Positions 45,801 through 53,059 of a stretch of DNA of 64,000 bases are shown here, piece after piece; positions within the stretch are counted from its first letter, which is position 1, and every line of letters starts with the position of its first letter. This DNA is from an uncultured Lachnospiraceae bacterium. Lineage in GTDB: Bacteria > Bacillota > Clostridia > Lachnospirales > Lachnospiraceae. The position numbers and the translations under genes are program-made. Location of the stretch: contig CAJUFQ010000001.1 in the NCBI GenBank assembly GCA_910585625.1, forward strand, positions 1 to 64,000. Direction: 5' to 3'. The notes below the pieces were generated by a model that worked only from the letters and a program-made list of their open reading frames with translations, was not told the origin of the DNA and ran no database searches.

Positions 45801-46141
45801 AGACGATTGCCCAGTATTACGTATTGAAGAACGAGAAAGAAAAGTGTAAGATTACAATTAAGACGGAGGAGATAAAGGATTGGGATGCAGGCTATCTTGT
45901 CTTTAAAAATAAAGTATATGGCGTTCCCAGGAAAGAGATAGAGAGGAAGAACGAGGAATTTAAAGAGAAGATGGTGGCGAAGGATACCCTGGGCATGTCC
46001 GTGCAGGCGATGAAGTGGTACACGGAAATGCTTGCTGGCGGCGAGGGCGCAAAAGCAGAGTTTATCTATGAGTGGAACGAGGCGAAACAAGAGGTAGAAT
46101 TTGTGACGAAACTGCCGATTTTATCGAAGGAGAGGGCTTAG
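39851..46141 (+). CDS. Giant protein with GHKL-like N-box and phosphoribosyltransferase-like motif
   Basis: A 2,096-residue protein with no signal peptide and no clear membrane helix. The ATG at 39851 (MDKIILCFDLDNC) follows GAGGGG; the ATG at 39821 has no ribosome site. Visible elements: an ATPase N-box-like sequence (IIENIFLHSH, E337, N338, H342) followed by a weak LEIDVADAN block; C967 and CKQC (979-982), possibly a metal site; a PRPP-loop-like motif YVDDTIITGST (D1152, D1153, G1158-T1160) with upstream LHIIVSPQHH; and CAMC (1226-1229). The rest, especially 1300-2096, is mostly helical and unassigned. The next gene starts directly after its stop. The domain calls come from motifs only. I do not recognise the whole protein as a described family. 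Confidence 0.8.
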   Translation: MDKIILCFDLDNCQADYSVLMQVIQAFEGERSTDQINYPEILEKVSIRYCWISEKNEINQKDFQPLEIVQNIEGFWQDDSGKEAWTAHSLTALGDMVRKKDKYQFSYYVRVKNAQGEDIRNIQYLLLAIQQFPSVCGRLRVFIEPFDNYLSAGKEEWGRVSVYYKYSHFMRFILERYPNMFYSAFFITQEERTVIGSLSAKKAGVQSTFFPLVEVDGDVYTAFSRYCALGSDGLRMDSEKEHISVELGDLLEISKKILDKRIKDVKLNEEGKKVRKEERNKIKSTIYQHLSKEKITALEYAVFSVLIPMSVTLTEADVENCRKRARSISNGLIQIIENIFLHSHNRKGIFSFRILSDGKKILDNILENGATEDADRILEIDVADANIYESILDNFSKKLDDKYFSDIKLSVSHFFEKYESQSVEESWKRYRQENPVRCMGLARLAQELQLCRAVLKVRSSTQYAACEKYLFYQENNFDLSEFRDTSAEGFIPGTQYQILFPVLYSEEKKQHNANIFLNGIGNLSEKDAFYAEFVEYNPQRLADGSLAEADGRFYQTACREQAIDNRKDRMVCMWKELIDGWVLALDREAQAVYYLDMREGKEFESPWGLEAFCKGLVDSDIFYSGTVKYIALINCDSGFLQMIFDTIMISGRGLSDGLQIYLHTADKLDDLVISGNCRQNIVRNAQQYCYLKEKPLAFIGQYAKGMHKWTGRSENEMALFPFDVILCESEQSDMTLFEHYISEVAQHSLTDIDEAGYWLHDIHMRLGNKVHLQEFYEISILFRKPRIARKIALLLIRKMIKDGLQIQDNFLFYGYASYSREILTALTEIVRACQRGDGESLQYFVGFAVYQNDIMVQKTLTHISSKVKMYFSEEIPGDTQVKVIQVVPIISTLTTFKKMWDMFAEHYQESVERVHLVKNYTLFWVRDLQKQGRENEPTDLEREYWDRIGGNRTIETSLISPHPQFFCHKNIQWYDPLKCKQCYSENVLDESVLVETDVTSTVPSQQLEVNLQKKGKRDGRKQIINEIRLVNMKDCIFYGHICRDGNHFQYYVDTTNYFHRQKEAIAHWLEKLQEQTKPEPDTLHIIVSPQHHTNVEFGHYVNNYYFNGKADFIVIDATKEYRSNIIAKYADVKAAIFAAAERKIKIQFTYVDDTIITGSTYRRVNNLLHSLVPKKIQKPIQFGRVFVLVNRMSYYSKMDYVQDVESDFYAFADMDISSVRNFGDSCAMCTLQKNAKLFFKRSSTTAISRYWEKKQHDYKAVTFDKYPQLGGFRQKMQEGYLRALCSHYAKGHLAISENYGESISEIISLFSDVIEVGQRKIKANLAEPLEKEENIGYFQSENLSPIYCCVFKRDVLAAVKAYLKVLCRPFFSYGKIYRQAILDFLLLLSQSFLAPGFDEKLLCEKENLSSLKSYMNDIGLRKKMAELCRFLKAELKMGKERRDFIREYLLEGLTDLRSNYIIRKFVIYQYKALLEEEEADYHEYYEYEKMVHRLINSSADETKSLWIEYLLITGKENATSLNNLHEIETCSISAEDDFSLFWKSLLIENTRLYYDSMLNFVQRASAFVDNKNMDAQEAIRQSVDDLWGDYYIKNLRKFVRLEILVDFGLQSEAEIESKTRDRVTETADLLYLLKRETSGGIERYVELKKRILRLLYPGDGLKILTSAFAGAQNGDELYLVTEYKKENVSATVAARVKEAINSESLENKSYYLGKDYIVLCINNNASYLRGEKIEKPKLIRIQPLYFYIECDTSNHFKVIFRIRRILMYRHQLLHWIEADFNNNAMPILAEQMGINRQLTRERAGDHNTSADIMTIEKLLQSRYQEAYGEVYRLLLLKVYVNMRIARLFRSEWSESDADAYTLEKNEDKMNKAMRNLGEAIFGETRKGLSPKQYLMFVKDVFLFDVNIHGECMEDAGVMELEHILGRLAGRCEKGYYYKQEYIFCIIFDILFSAMKVCRNWPRDIHKFFHREENRQIDSIFKDNETIAQYYVLKNEKEKCKITIKTEEIKDWDAGYLVFKNKVYGVPRKEIERKNEEFKEKMVAKDTLGMSVQAMKWYTEMLAGGEGAKAEFIYEWNEAKQEVEFVTKLPILSKERA

Positions 46142-46681
46142 ATGGAAAAAATATGTTTTATCGACAACAACTTACCGCAGACTTGTAAAGTAGTGGAAGC
46201 ATTGGCCGGATATTATCACGATCGGACGGGGAAACCGCTTAGTGTTGTGGTCATTCTCGTCAATATAGATCGGAACAACGACCAGGAGACGATAGATTAT
46301 TTTAATGAAGAAGTTTTTTCAGGGTTGGGTACGGAGCTGAAAGCCTGCAGTACCATGGGAGAAGTAAAAGAACAGATCGGGGCCATTGATAAAGAGCATA
46401 CGATTGCGATGGTAGACTTACACATGATTGAAAGGGAAGAGGAAAAGATTGCCAAAGACGAAAATTATAAATGCATTTCCATGCAATGCATGGATGAATT
46501 GGAGTCCTTGGACATGAAGTATGTCTGGTACAGCAGCTATGACGGCAATCCATTCAAGAACCAGTGGCAGCAGAGGTTTGAGAAGCTGTATGGCAGAGAG
46601 ATCCCAACGATATATGAGAGGGATGAGCTGACGCTGGCATATTTTAACCAATCGGTTGCCAGAGAAATCTTAGGGGTGTAA
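46142..46681 (+). CDS. Receiver-like protein of the three-gene unit
   Basis: A 179-residue protein. The ATG directly follows the TAG of the giant gene, with AAGGAGAGG upstream, so it is co-translated. The layout resembles a receiver domain: KICFIDNN (D8 in place of the acidic pair), HTIAMVDLHM with D92 at the phosphoacceptor position, and MKYVWYSSYDG supplying Ser. The final strand (EIPTIYERD) lacks the conserved Lys of true receivers. It has no output domain. It could accept a signal from the GHKL-like region next door or be an inactive scaffold. The resemblance is by pattern, not a confirmed family match. Confidence 0.7.
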   Translation: MEKICFIDNNLPQTCKVVEALAGYYHDRTGKPLSVVVILVNIDRNNDQETIDYFNEEVFSGLGTELKACSTMGEVKEQIGAIDKEHTIAMVDLHMIEREEEKIAKDENYKCISMQCMDELESLDMKYVWYSSYDGNPFKNQWQQRFEKLYGREIPTIYERDELTLAYFNQSVAREILGV

Positions 46682-46683
46682 AA

Positions 46684-47940
46684 ATGAAGTGCGGATATAC
46701 GTATGACGAATTGGAGGCAATCAATAAAGTAAGGGCAGATAAGCAGGTCTTGCAGGGATTATCGGCTCACAGGGCGAAAACAGGAAGTACGGATCCCTAT
46801 GTCTATCAATACCGCACGCTGGAAAGTTTCTGGTCCATCATTGAAAGCGACAGCTTTTGGGCGACGAACGCAAGGTTTTCAAACGATCACGAGGAGCAGA
46901 GTCTGGGGATGAAAAAGCTCCGGGAATTCCTTGGCATGGATGTGGATGCAGATGCAGCCGAAGCGTTGGGGGATTGCTATATCGTATGTTTCTGCGATGA
47001 GGACGACAAGCTGAGCCAATGGAGGGGATATGCTCCTGAAGGGGTGTCTATAGGCTTTGATTTTAATAATGTACGCCCTTTTTATATCCAGCGGAGGGAA
47101 GGAACTGGAGGGAAAGAGGAGTTCGTGCAGATTTATAACAGCTGTTACAAGGTGCAGTATATCTCTGAAGACACCAAAAAAAACATATTTGCGCAGAAGT
47201 TCTACCTTAATCCGTCAGCGGATAAATTGAGTATTGGGAAAGTGCCAGACTTCATTTCTTATGTAAAGCATATTGGGTTCCATGAAGAGGCGGAGTCAAG
47301 GCTGGTATTTTCCGACAGGGACACGGATCTGTCCGGCTGCATCCACTATAGGAGCGTGGGGGATATTAAAGTTCCCTACATTATCGTGAAAGCGGACGGC
47401 GGTGAAACTTGTAAGGGGGAAGCGTGCATTGTCCGGCTCAATTTTGAAGCGGGACTGGGGGAAACGCTGGAAAAGGGATTGTCCGAGCATTTTTCGCGCA
47501 GCAAAACAGAAGACGTGACGGTTGTAAACTGCGTGGATATAGCGAAAGGGGAGGCAGACGACAGCCTCTGTTTTGGCTGTTCGTTGCGGGAAGCATATAT
47601 CCCGGGCGTCAACGGGAGCAATCCCGACTGCCGGTATGCACATGGTTCAAAGCAGAGCTTCCATGTAAGGAATAACAATCAGATATACATATCAAACTCT
47701 AGGAATCAGGAAGAAGTGTACCAAGAAGTGCAGACCTTTTTTCAGAAGCAGGACGGAGAGCTGAAAAAGACGAAAATCTGGTGCGAAGGGCATCTGCCAA
47801 TCAGAAGCATTACAGTCGGGAATCTGAGGAATAAGGAAATCGTGGCGGAGAGCATCCGGCATTATTGCAGCCAACATTACTGGCTGCGGTCTGTGGATGT
47901 GAGGGCATCTGCCACGCCGTTTCGGAGTTCCCTGATATGA
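46684..47940 (+). CDS. DUF2971 domain protein, long form
   Basis: A 418-residue cytoplasmic protein starting 2 bases after the receiver-like gene. The N-terminal half has the DUF2971 hallmarks: YQYRTLESFWSIIES, FWATNARFSNDHEE, YIVCFCDEDDKLSQWRGYA and GVSIGFDF. Many DUF2971 proteins have about 250-300 residues; here about 130 further residues follow, including EAYIPGVNG and a C-terminal block rich in His and Cys. DUF2971 genes occur in bacterial islands and are suspected effectors, but the biochemical activity is not established. Position as the last gene of the unit fits an output role. Confidence 0.8.
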   Translation: MKCGYTYDELEAINKVRADKQVLQGLSAHRAKTGSTDPYVYQYRTLESFWSIIESDSFWATNARFSNDHEEQSLGMKKLREFLGMDVDADAAEALGDCYIVCFCDEDDKLSQWRGYAPEGVSIGFDFNNVRPFYIQRREGTGGKEEFVQIYNSCYKVQYISEDTKKNIFAQKFYLNPSADKLSIGKVPDFISYVKHIGFHEEAESRLVFSDRDTDLSGCIHYRSVGDIKVPYIIVKADGGETCKGEACIVRLNFEAGLGETLEKGLSEHFSRSKTEDVTVVNCVDIAKGEADDSLCFGCSLREAYIPGVNGSNPDCRYAHGSKQSFHVRNNNQIYISNSRNQEEVYQEVQTFFQKQDGELKKTKIWCEGHLPIRSITVGNLRNKEIVAESIRHYCSQHYWLRSVDVRASATPFRSSLI

Positions 47941-48007
47941 TGCCGCTGGTTTTCAAACTTGACATCCATGCCATACTATGGTAATTTATTGAGAGGGCAT
48001 ACATGTG

Positions 48008-48043
48008 GCAGCAGGTAAGACAATGCTTATCTGCTGCATTTTT
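48008..48043 (+). terminator. Rho-independent terminator of the three-gene unit
   Basis: GCAGCAGGTAAG pairs with CTTATCTGCTGC around a 6-base loop, followed by ATTTTT. Confidence 0.8.
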
Positions 48044-48109
48044 GTACGATTAGAAAAGCCCTAAGGATTATCAGGCAACTGCCAAGTCAAAGGAAGAGGA
48101 GTGAAGAGC

Positions 48110-49600
48110 ATGATTGAAATGGTTGAAAAGATTAACGGAGCCATTAACAGCTTCGTCTGGGGCATTCCTATGCTGGTTCTGCTGGTAGGAACCGGAATTT
48201 TAATGACCTTGCTGACAAAAGTATTCCAAATTACGCATTTCGGGTACTGGATGAAGCACACATTGGGCAGCATATTCACAGACAGGCATATCACGAAGCA
48301 TACTGGGACGGAGGACAAGTCTATTTCCCAGTTTCAGTCCCTGTGTACGGCGCTGGCCGCAACCATAGGAACAGGTAACATTGTAGGTGTTTCCAGCGCA
48401 TTGATTTTCGGCGGGCCGGGAGCCATCTTCTGGATGTGGATTGTGGCGTTTTTCGGCATGATGACCAACTATTCAGAAAATGTGCTGGGCATCTATTACC
48501 GTAAGAAAAATGAGAAAGGCGAATGGAGCGGCGGCGCCATGTATTATCTGAAAGACGGCCTGGGCGCGAAGAAAGGCATGAAAACAGTCGGGGCGGCATT
48601 GGCAGCGCTGTTTTCCATCTTCTGCCTGATGGCTTCCTTCGGGATAGGCAACATGAGCCAGATTAATTCCATCGCGGGCAATATGAAGGCGGCGTTCCAT
48701 ATACCTACGTTTGCAACAGGAATCGTGTTGATGGCGCTTGCCGGGCTGGTCATTCTGGGCGGCATCAAAAGGATTGCTTCCGTCACGGAAAAATTAGTGC
48801 CGGTAATGGCTTTGTTATACATATTGGGCGCGCTGGTAGTCTGCGTGCTTAATATCGGGCAGTTCGGGGCTGTCTTTTCTGCTATTTTCAAAGGCGCGTT
48901 TGCTATGAAGGCCGTAGGCGGCGGTATTGTCGGTTCCGGCATCAAGATGGCAATCACCTGGGGTATGAAGCGCGGCGTGTTCTCCAATGAGGCAGGCCTC
49001 GGTTCCTCCGTCATGGTGCATTCCAGCTCCAATGTAAAAGAGCCTGTGCGCCAGGGCATGTGGGGGATTTTCGAGGTGTTTGCAGATACTATCGTTGTCT
49101 GTACCCTGACGGCATTCGTGGTACTGTCTTCCGGGCTGGTAGATCTGGAGACCGGAAAAGTACTAAGCAGTTCGGAGGGGTCTGCACTGGTAGGAGAGGC
49201 ATTTTCTACGGTATTCGGTTCCCTTGGCCCTGCATTCATTGCGGTTGCAATTTTGCTGTTTGCGTTTTCCACAGTCCTTGGCTGGAGCCACTATGGGACG
49301 AAAGCGTTTGAATATCTGTTTGGCTCAAAAGCGACGATTGTTTACCGTGTGATTTTCATTGTATTTATTGTGTTCGGCGCAACCATGAACCTGGAACTGG
49401 CGTGGGACCTGTCCGATACGTTTAACGGCCTGATGGCCATCCCCAACCTGATAGGCGTGCTTGCGCTGTCGCCGGTTGTGGTTAAGATTACGGCAAATTA
49501 TGTGCAGCGAAAAATCAAAGGGAATAATATAAGCCCTATGCTTTCCGCATTCCCGGAAATCCAGAAAGAGCAGGAGAAGGGTCTCGACGCCAGCGACTGA
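48110..49600 (+). CDS. Alanine/glycine:sodium symporter (AGCS family)
   Basis: A 496-residue inner-membrane transporter. The ATG at 48110 has AGGAG 8 bases upstream. The signature ATIGTGNIVGVSSAL block and GPGAIFWMWIVAFFGM follow a long first helix. NEAGLGSSVMVHSSS and the WGIFEVFADTIVVC block are typical of AGCS/AlsT carriers, which take up alanine or glycine with Na+. About ten hydrophobic segments are visible. It is monocistronic between two terminators. Confidence 0.95.
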   Translation: MIEMVEKINGAINSFVWGIPMLVLLVGTGILMTLLTKVFQITHFGYWMKHTLGSIFTDRHITKHTGTEDKSISQFQSLCTALAATIGTGNIVGVSSALIFGGPGAIFWMWIVAFFGMMTNYSENVLGIYYRKKNEKGEWSGGAMYYLKDGLGAKKGMKTVGAALAALFSIFCLMASFGIGNMSQINSIAGNMKAAFHIPTFATGIVLMALAGLVILGGIKRIASVTEKLVPVMALLYILGALVVCVLNIGQFGAVFSAIFKGAFAMKAVGGGIVGSGIKMAITWGMKRGVFSNEAGLGSSVMVHSSSNVKEPVRQGMWGIFEVFADTIVVCTLTAFVVLSSGLVDLETGKVLSSSEGSALVGEAFSTVFGSLGPAFIAVAILLFAFSTVLGWSHYGTKAFEYLFGSKATIVYRVIFIVFIVFGATMNLELAWDLSDTFNGLMAIPNLIGVLALSPVVVKITANYVQRKIKGNNISPMLSAFPEIQKEQEKGLDASD

Positions 49601-49709
49601 TAGGAGAGCGGGCCGTATATTAATACGTGAAAGAAACCAGACGCAAGAGAGGTGTGTGGGTTACTGTAGTTGGCGGTAACCCCAACTTTATAAAAAATCT
49701 CAAAAACAT

Positions 49710-49748
49710 AAGCCTGCCTTTTCCGTGGACGGATTTAGGCAGGCTTTC
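49710..49748. terminator. Terminator between convergent genes
   Basis: AAGCCTGCC pairs with GGCAGGCTT, with an inner TCCGTGGACGGA stem, followed by TTTC. It ends the symporter gene and may also serve the opposite strand. Confidence 0.7.
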
Positions 49749-49798
49749 ACTGTATTCGTGTGCAGCGCAGGTCAGCGTTCCTTGGGACGCATCTTGGC

Positions 49799-50179
49799 TT
49801 AGATGCAAAGGATATTGCGTACCGCACAAAAGACTACAAGAAGCGCGATGCTGACATATAAAATTGTATTCTGCCAGCGTTTCAGCTTCCATGCCCCATG
49901 ATTCACATAGGAGGCTGCGCTTGCCGCCAAGACGGCCCCAAGCGGCGCAAGCAGCAAAAAAAGCATGGGATTGCATAGGAATGCCGCCTTGAAATCAAGC
50001 TGCATCAGCGCGACGCACATGCCCGTGACGCCGCATCCGGGACATTTCAGTCCTGTCAGCTGACGGAACGGACACGGAATGGCGAGTCCGGTATACCTGA
50101 CAAACATGCCGTATACAAAACCCGCCATTGCGATTAATAGCACATATGTAATCAGCCGTAACATACGTTTTTTCTTCAT
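49799..50179 (-). CDS. DUF2752 small membrane protein
   Basis: A 126-residue protein with three hydrophobic segments. The diagnostic DUF2752 motif is CPFRQLTGLKCPGCGVTGM, with conserved Cys and Gly residues. It starts 6 bases after the stop of the DUF4234 gene with no clear ribosome binding site, so translation is probably coupled. Function is unknown. Confidence 0.85.
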   Translation of the reverse strand: MKKKRMLRLITYVLLIAMAGFVYGMFVRYTGLAIPCPFRQLTGLKCPGCGVTGMCVALMQLDFKAAFLCNPMLFLLLAPLGAVLAASAASYVNHGAWKLKRWQNTILYVSIALLVVFCAVRNILCI

Positions 50180-50185
50180 GATGTG

Positions 50186-50527
50186 TTATGCCAGCTTGTT
50201 CAGCTCGTTCTGCATCAGCGCGTATGCGACGATTGAGAATCCGAACAGGCACAGCAGGAGGTACGCGATGCCGTTGCTGCCCGAGGGAAACCCGCGCTGC
50301 GATTTCACCTGGTCGATTTTCTCGCCCTGCTTATATGCCCAGTACAAGCCGTAAATATTACATGTTATCAGGGACAGCAGGAATGCGACTACGCCGGAGG
50401 TGTCGTCCATCCTCCCTGAAATTGCATTCGTGTCGTCCGTGAGGCAAATGAACCAATAAATACCATAGATGCCGCATGTCACAATCGTTAAAATGATGCA
50501 TATGGCAATCTCTCTGCGTTGAACCAT
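50186..50527 (-). CDS. DUF4234 small membrane protein, copy 1
   Basis: A 113-residue protein starting after AAAGGAG. Three hydrophobic segments contain the DUF4234 pattern TCGIYGIYWFICLTDDTN and CNIYGLYWAYKQGE. A close paralogue lies at 50745-51098 on the same strand, with a 117-bp palindrome between them. Function is unknown. Confidence 0.85.
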   Translation of the reverse strand: MVQRREIAICIILTIVTCGIYGIYWFICLTDDTNAISGRMDDTSGVVAFLLSLITCNIYGLYWAYKQGEKIDQVKSQRGFPSGSNGIAYLLLCLFGFSIVAYALMQNELNKLA

Positions 50528-50596
50528 AAATTTTCTCCTTTCCTAATTGCAAGCTTACATTGCCATTATAGCATACTGGGATTTTTTGTCTACCAT

Positions 50597-50713
50597 GATT
50601 CGGGTGTCAAAAGGTGGGATTTAAATTTTCTATCGTCAATCTGTACAATCTTTCTGCATGATTGTGCAGATTGCCAGTTTAAATTTCTTATCCCACCTTT
50701 TGACACCCGAATC
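50597..50713. repeat. 117-bp palindromic element
   Basis: The outer arms are 24 bases (50597-50620 and 50690-50713), containing GGGTGTCAAAAGGTGGGAT and its complement. An inner stem pairs AATCTGTACAATC (50638) with GATTGTGCAGATT (50660). It lies between the two DUF4234 genes and may act as a terminator or be a non-autonomous mobile repeat. Confidence 0.75.
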
Positions 50714-50744
50714 CTACTATTTATGCTTTTGCGCGCGTTCCTCT

Positions 50745-51098
50745 TTACGTGTAGTACGCAATCTTATTCAGTTCATCCTGCATCAGCGCGTATGCGACAA
50801 TCCAAAGACCGAACAGGCACAGCAGAAGATAGATCAGGCTTCTGCGGCTGTCGGTGGGGATGTCATAATCGGCTTTTGCCTGTTCAAGCTTCTCTCCCTG
50901 CCGGTATGCCCAATACAATTCGTATATATTACATGTTACCAGGGATAATATCAAAGCGCCGATGCCGGAGATATCGCCGACCCTGCTGGAGGCCTCGTTG
51001 GTTTCATTTGTAAGGCAGACGAACCAGTAGAGGCCGTAAATGCCGAACGTAGCGATAGTAAGGATGACGCATAAGGCAATGTTCCGTTGCTCAATCAT
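50745..51098 (-). CDS. DUF4234 small membrane protein, copy 2
   Basis: A 117-residue protein. The ATG at 51098 follows AAAGGAG by 6 bases; a longer open frame to 51128 is not supported. It shares FGIYGLYWFVCLTNETN and CNIYELYWAYRQGE with the downstream copy, and both end in an AYALMQxELNK block, so this is a tandem duplication. Function is unknown. Confidence 0.85.
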   Translation of the reverse strand: MIEQRNIALCVILTIATFGIYGLYWFVCLTNETNEASSRVGDISGIGALILSLVTCNIYELYWAYRQGEKLEQAKADYDIPTDSRRSLIYLLLCLFGLWIVAYALMQDELNKIAYYT

Positions 51099-51200
51099 AA
51101 TAATCTCCTTTCGTGCCGTGATTTGCAAATCTACATAGCCATTATAGCATAAATTACCGTTTGAGTTTCCCTATTTTTTATATTAGCTAATATTTTAGTA

Positions 51201-51274
51201 CCAAAAGGTCTTGCTGCCTTTGGCAGCATCAGCGGCAAGACCTTTTGAACGAGGAAATATATTCGTGCGACAGT
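51201..51274. repeat. Dispersed palindromic repeat, second copy
   Basis: CCAAAAGGTCTTG (51201) pairs with CAAGACCTTTTG (51237). Positions 51231-51274 are the inverted copy of 21514-21557 with 3 mismatches in 44. Confidence 0.8.
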
Positions 51275-51277
51275 ACA

Positions 51278-51443
51278 CTAGTGTCTTGTATCATTGATAA
51301 TTAGTCAAACTCACTTGCCTATTCGCGCATCCGCTTCGTTGAATTTTCTAGCCGTAGCCACCGCTACGCCGTCGAAAATTCGCCTTGCAGATGAACGAAT
51401 ATCCTGCGTGATTTTATCAAATATCAACGATACAAGACACTAG
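51278..51443. repeat. 166-bp MITE-like element with 22-bp terminal inverted repeats
   Basis: The ends (51278-51299 and 51422-51443) are inverted copies with one mismatch, each bounded by CTAG and containing GTGTCTTGTATC. An inner hairpin pairs GAATTTTC with GAAAATTC around TAGC-GCTA. No coding frame is present. The form fits a miniature inverted-repeat element, but no partner transposase is in the window. Confidence 0.8.
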
Positions 51444-51481
51444 GAAATTAAAAAATGGGGAAACTCAAAAAATGGCCGAAC

Positions 51482-51510
51482 TTGCCAAAAGCAAAGATAT
51501 ATCATATAAT
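51482..51510 (+). promoter_or_regulatory. murE promoter
   Basis: TTGCCA (51482) and a perfect TATAAT (51505) with a 17-base spacer, 36 bases before the start. Confidence 0.8.
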
Positions 51511-51545
51511 AGACTGAATACGTGTTTAAGAAAAGAGGAATGATT

Positions 51546-53021
51546 ATGGAGAGATTGGAGAAACTGCTGGAACGCCTGGACTACACGGTTGTGCAGGGCA
51601 GTGCGGATATAGAGATAACGGCGTTGGTTTATGATTCCAGGAAGCTGCAGCCGGGCTGCCTCTTCGTCTGCATCAAGGGAACCGCTGTGGACGGACACAG
51701 CTTTGCAGCGGAGGCGGCAGAGAAAGGTGCAAAGGCCATAGTGGTGCAGGAAGACGTCAAAGCGCCTGAGGACGTCACTGTAATTAAAGTAAAGGACAGC
51801 CGGTATGGGCTTGCGCTCCTGTCCTGCGCATGGTTCCGGTATCCTGCTGAGAAATTGAAAGTTATCGGCGTTACCGGCACGAAAGGTAAGACCACCACAA
51901 CCTATATGGTGAAATCTATTTTGGAAAATGCCGGCTATAAAGTAGGGCTGATTGGCACGATAGAGGCCATTATCGGGGATAAAGTAATCCCCGCGAACAA
52001 TACGACGCCGGAATCTTTTCTCGTGCAGGACTATTTCTGCCAGATGGAAGAAGCAGGCTGCCAATGCGTCGTCATGGAAGTCTCTTCCCAGGGGCTGATG
52101 ATGCACCGAACGGCAGGCATCCCCTTTGAGATTGGCATTTTCACGAACATTGAGCCAGACCATATCGGGCCTGGCGAGCATTCCTCTTTTGAAGAATATA
52201 TGAGCTGCAAAGGGCTGCTGTTCCGGCAATGTAAGGTAGGGATTGTCAATATGGACGACAAGCATTGGGAAAAAGTCCTGGAAGGGCATACTTGTACGCT
52301 GGAGACGTTCGGGTTTTCCGAAAAGGCAGACTTACGAGCGAAGGATTCGCAGCTGGTGAAGAAGCCGGGGTATCTTGGCGTTTCTTACAAGGCAGAAGGC
52401 TTGGTAGACGCCGTGGTGGAAATCGATGTGCCTGGCAAATTCAGCATTTACAATTCACTGACGGCCATTGCCATCTGCCGCCATTTCAAGGTGACGGCGG
52501 AGGACATGAAGCAGGCGTTGAAAGTGGCAAAGGTCAAGGGCAGGATTGAGATGGTCAAAGTGTCGGATACCTTCACGCTGATGATTGATTACGCGCATAA
52601 CGCCATGAGCCTGGAAAGCCTGCTGGCAACGCTCAAAGAATACGAGCCAACACGGCTGGTATGCCTGTTCGGGTGCGGGGGAAACCGTTCTAAAATCAGG
52701 CGTTATGAAATGGGCGAGGTATCAGGGAAGCTTGCGGATCTGACGGTCATCACTTCGGATAATCCCAGGTTCGAGGAACCACAGGCGATTATCGACGACA
52801 TCAAAGAAGGCATGGCTAAGACAGATGGGAAATATGTGGAAATTCCGGACCGGAAGGAGGCAATCCGCTATGTGATTGCCAATGGGCAGCCGGGGGACGT
52901 GATAGTGCTTGCAGGAAAAGGGCATGAGGACTATCAGGAGATAAAGGGCAAGAAATATCCTATGGATGAACGCGTATTGATTCAGGAGATATTGGAAGAA
53001 CGCAAGGCAGGCGGCCGCTGA
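51546..53021 (+). CDS. murE: UDP-MurNAc-tripeptide synthetase (MurE)
   Basis: A 491-residue cytoplasmic ligase that adds the third residue to the peptidoglycan stem peptide. The ATG at 51546 follows AGAGGA by 6 bases. The ATP site is GVTGTKGKTTTTYM. The DNPRFEEP motif has the Arg characteristic of meso-diaminopimelate-adding enzymes (lysine types differ there). ANNTTPES and GKGHEDYQ are also conserved. It stands apart from any other mur or fts gene and begins the last gene block. Confidence 0.95.
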   Translation: MERLEKLLERLDYTVVQGSADIEITALVYDSRKLQPGCLFVCIKGTAVDGHSFAAEAAEKGAKAIVVQEDVKAPEDVTVIKVKDSRYGLALLSCAWFRYPAEKLKVIGVTGTKGKTTTTYMVKSILENAGYKVGLIGTIEAIIGDKVIPANNTTPESFLVQDYFCQMEEAGCQCVVMEVSSQGLMMHRTAGIPFEIGIFTNIEPDHIGPGEHSSFEEYMSCKGLLFRQCKVGIVNMDDKHWEKVLEGHTCTLETFGFSEKADLRAKDSQLVKKPGYLGVSYKAEGLVDAVVEIDVPGKFSIYNSLTAIAICRHFKVTAEDMKQALKVAKVKGRIEMVKVSDTFTLMIDYAHNAMSLESLLATLKEYEPTRLVCLFGCGGNRSKIRRYEMGEVSGKLADLTVITSDNPRFEEPQAIIDDIKEGMAKTDGKYVEIPDRKEAIRYVIANGQPGDVIVLAGKGHEDYQEIKGKKYPMDERVLIQEILEERKAGGR

Positions 53022-53059
53022 ACGCAGAAGCCGCGAATTGCAGAGACAGGTGGTGCAAT

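Larger units (their letters stand above)
51161..51468. repeat. Outer palindrome split by two inner repeats
   Basis: TTGAGTTTCCCTATTTTTTA (51161-51180) is almost the exact inverted complement of 51449-51468 (TAAAAAATGGGGAAACTCAA). The elements at 51201 and 51278 lie between the arms, as if inserted into a pre-existing hairpin. The whole fills the 447-base gap between the DUF4234 gene and murE, apart from the murE promoter. Confidence 0.75.

Noticed and set aside
51278..51443. CRISPR-like repeat at the 51 kb palindrome
   Set aside because: There are only two inverted arms, with no regular spacers and no cas genes.
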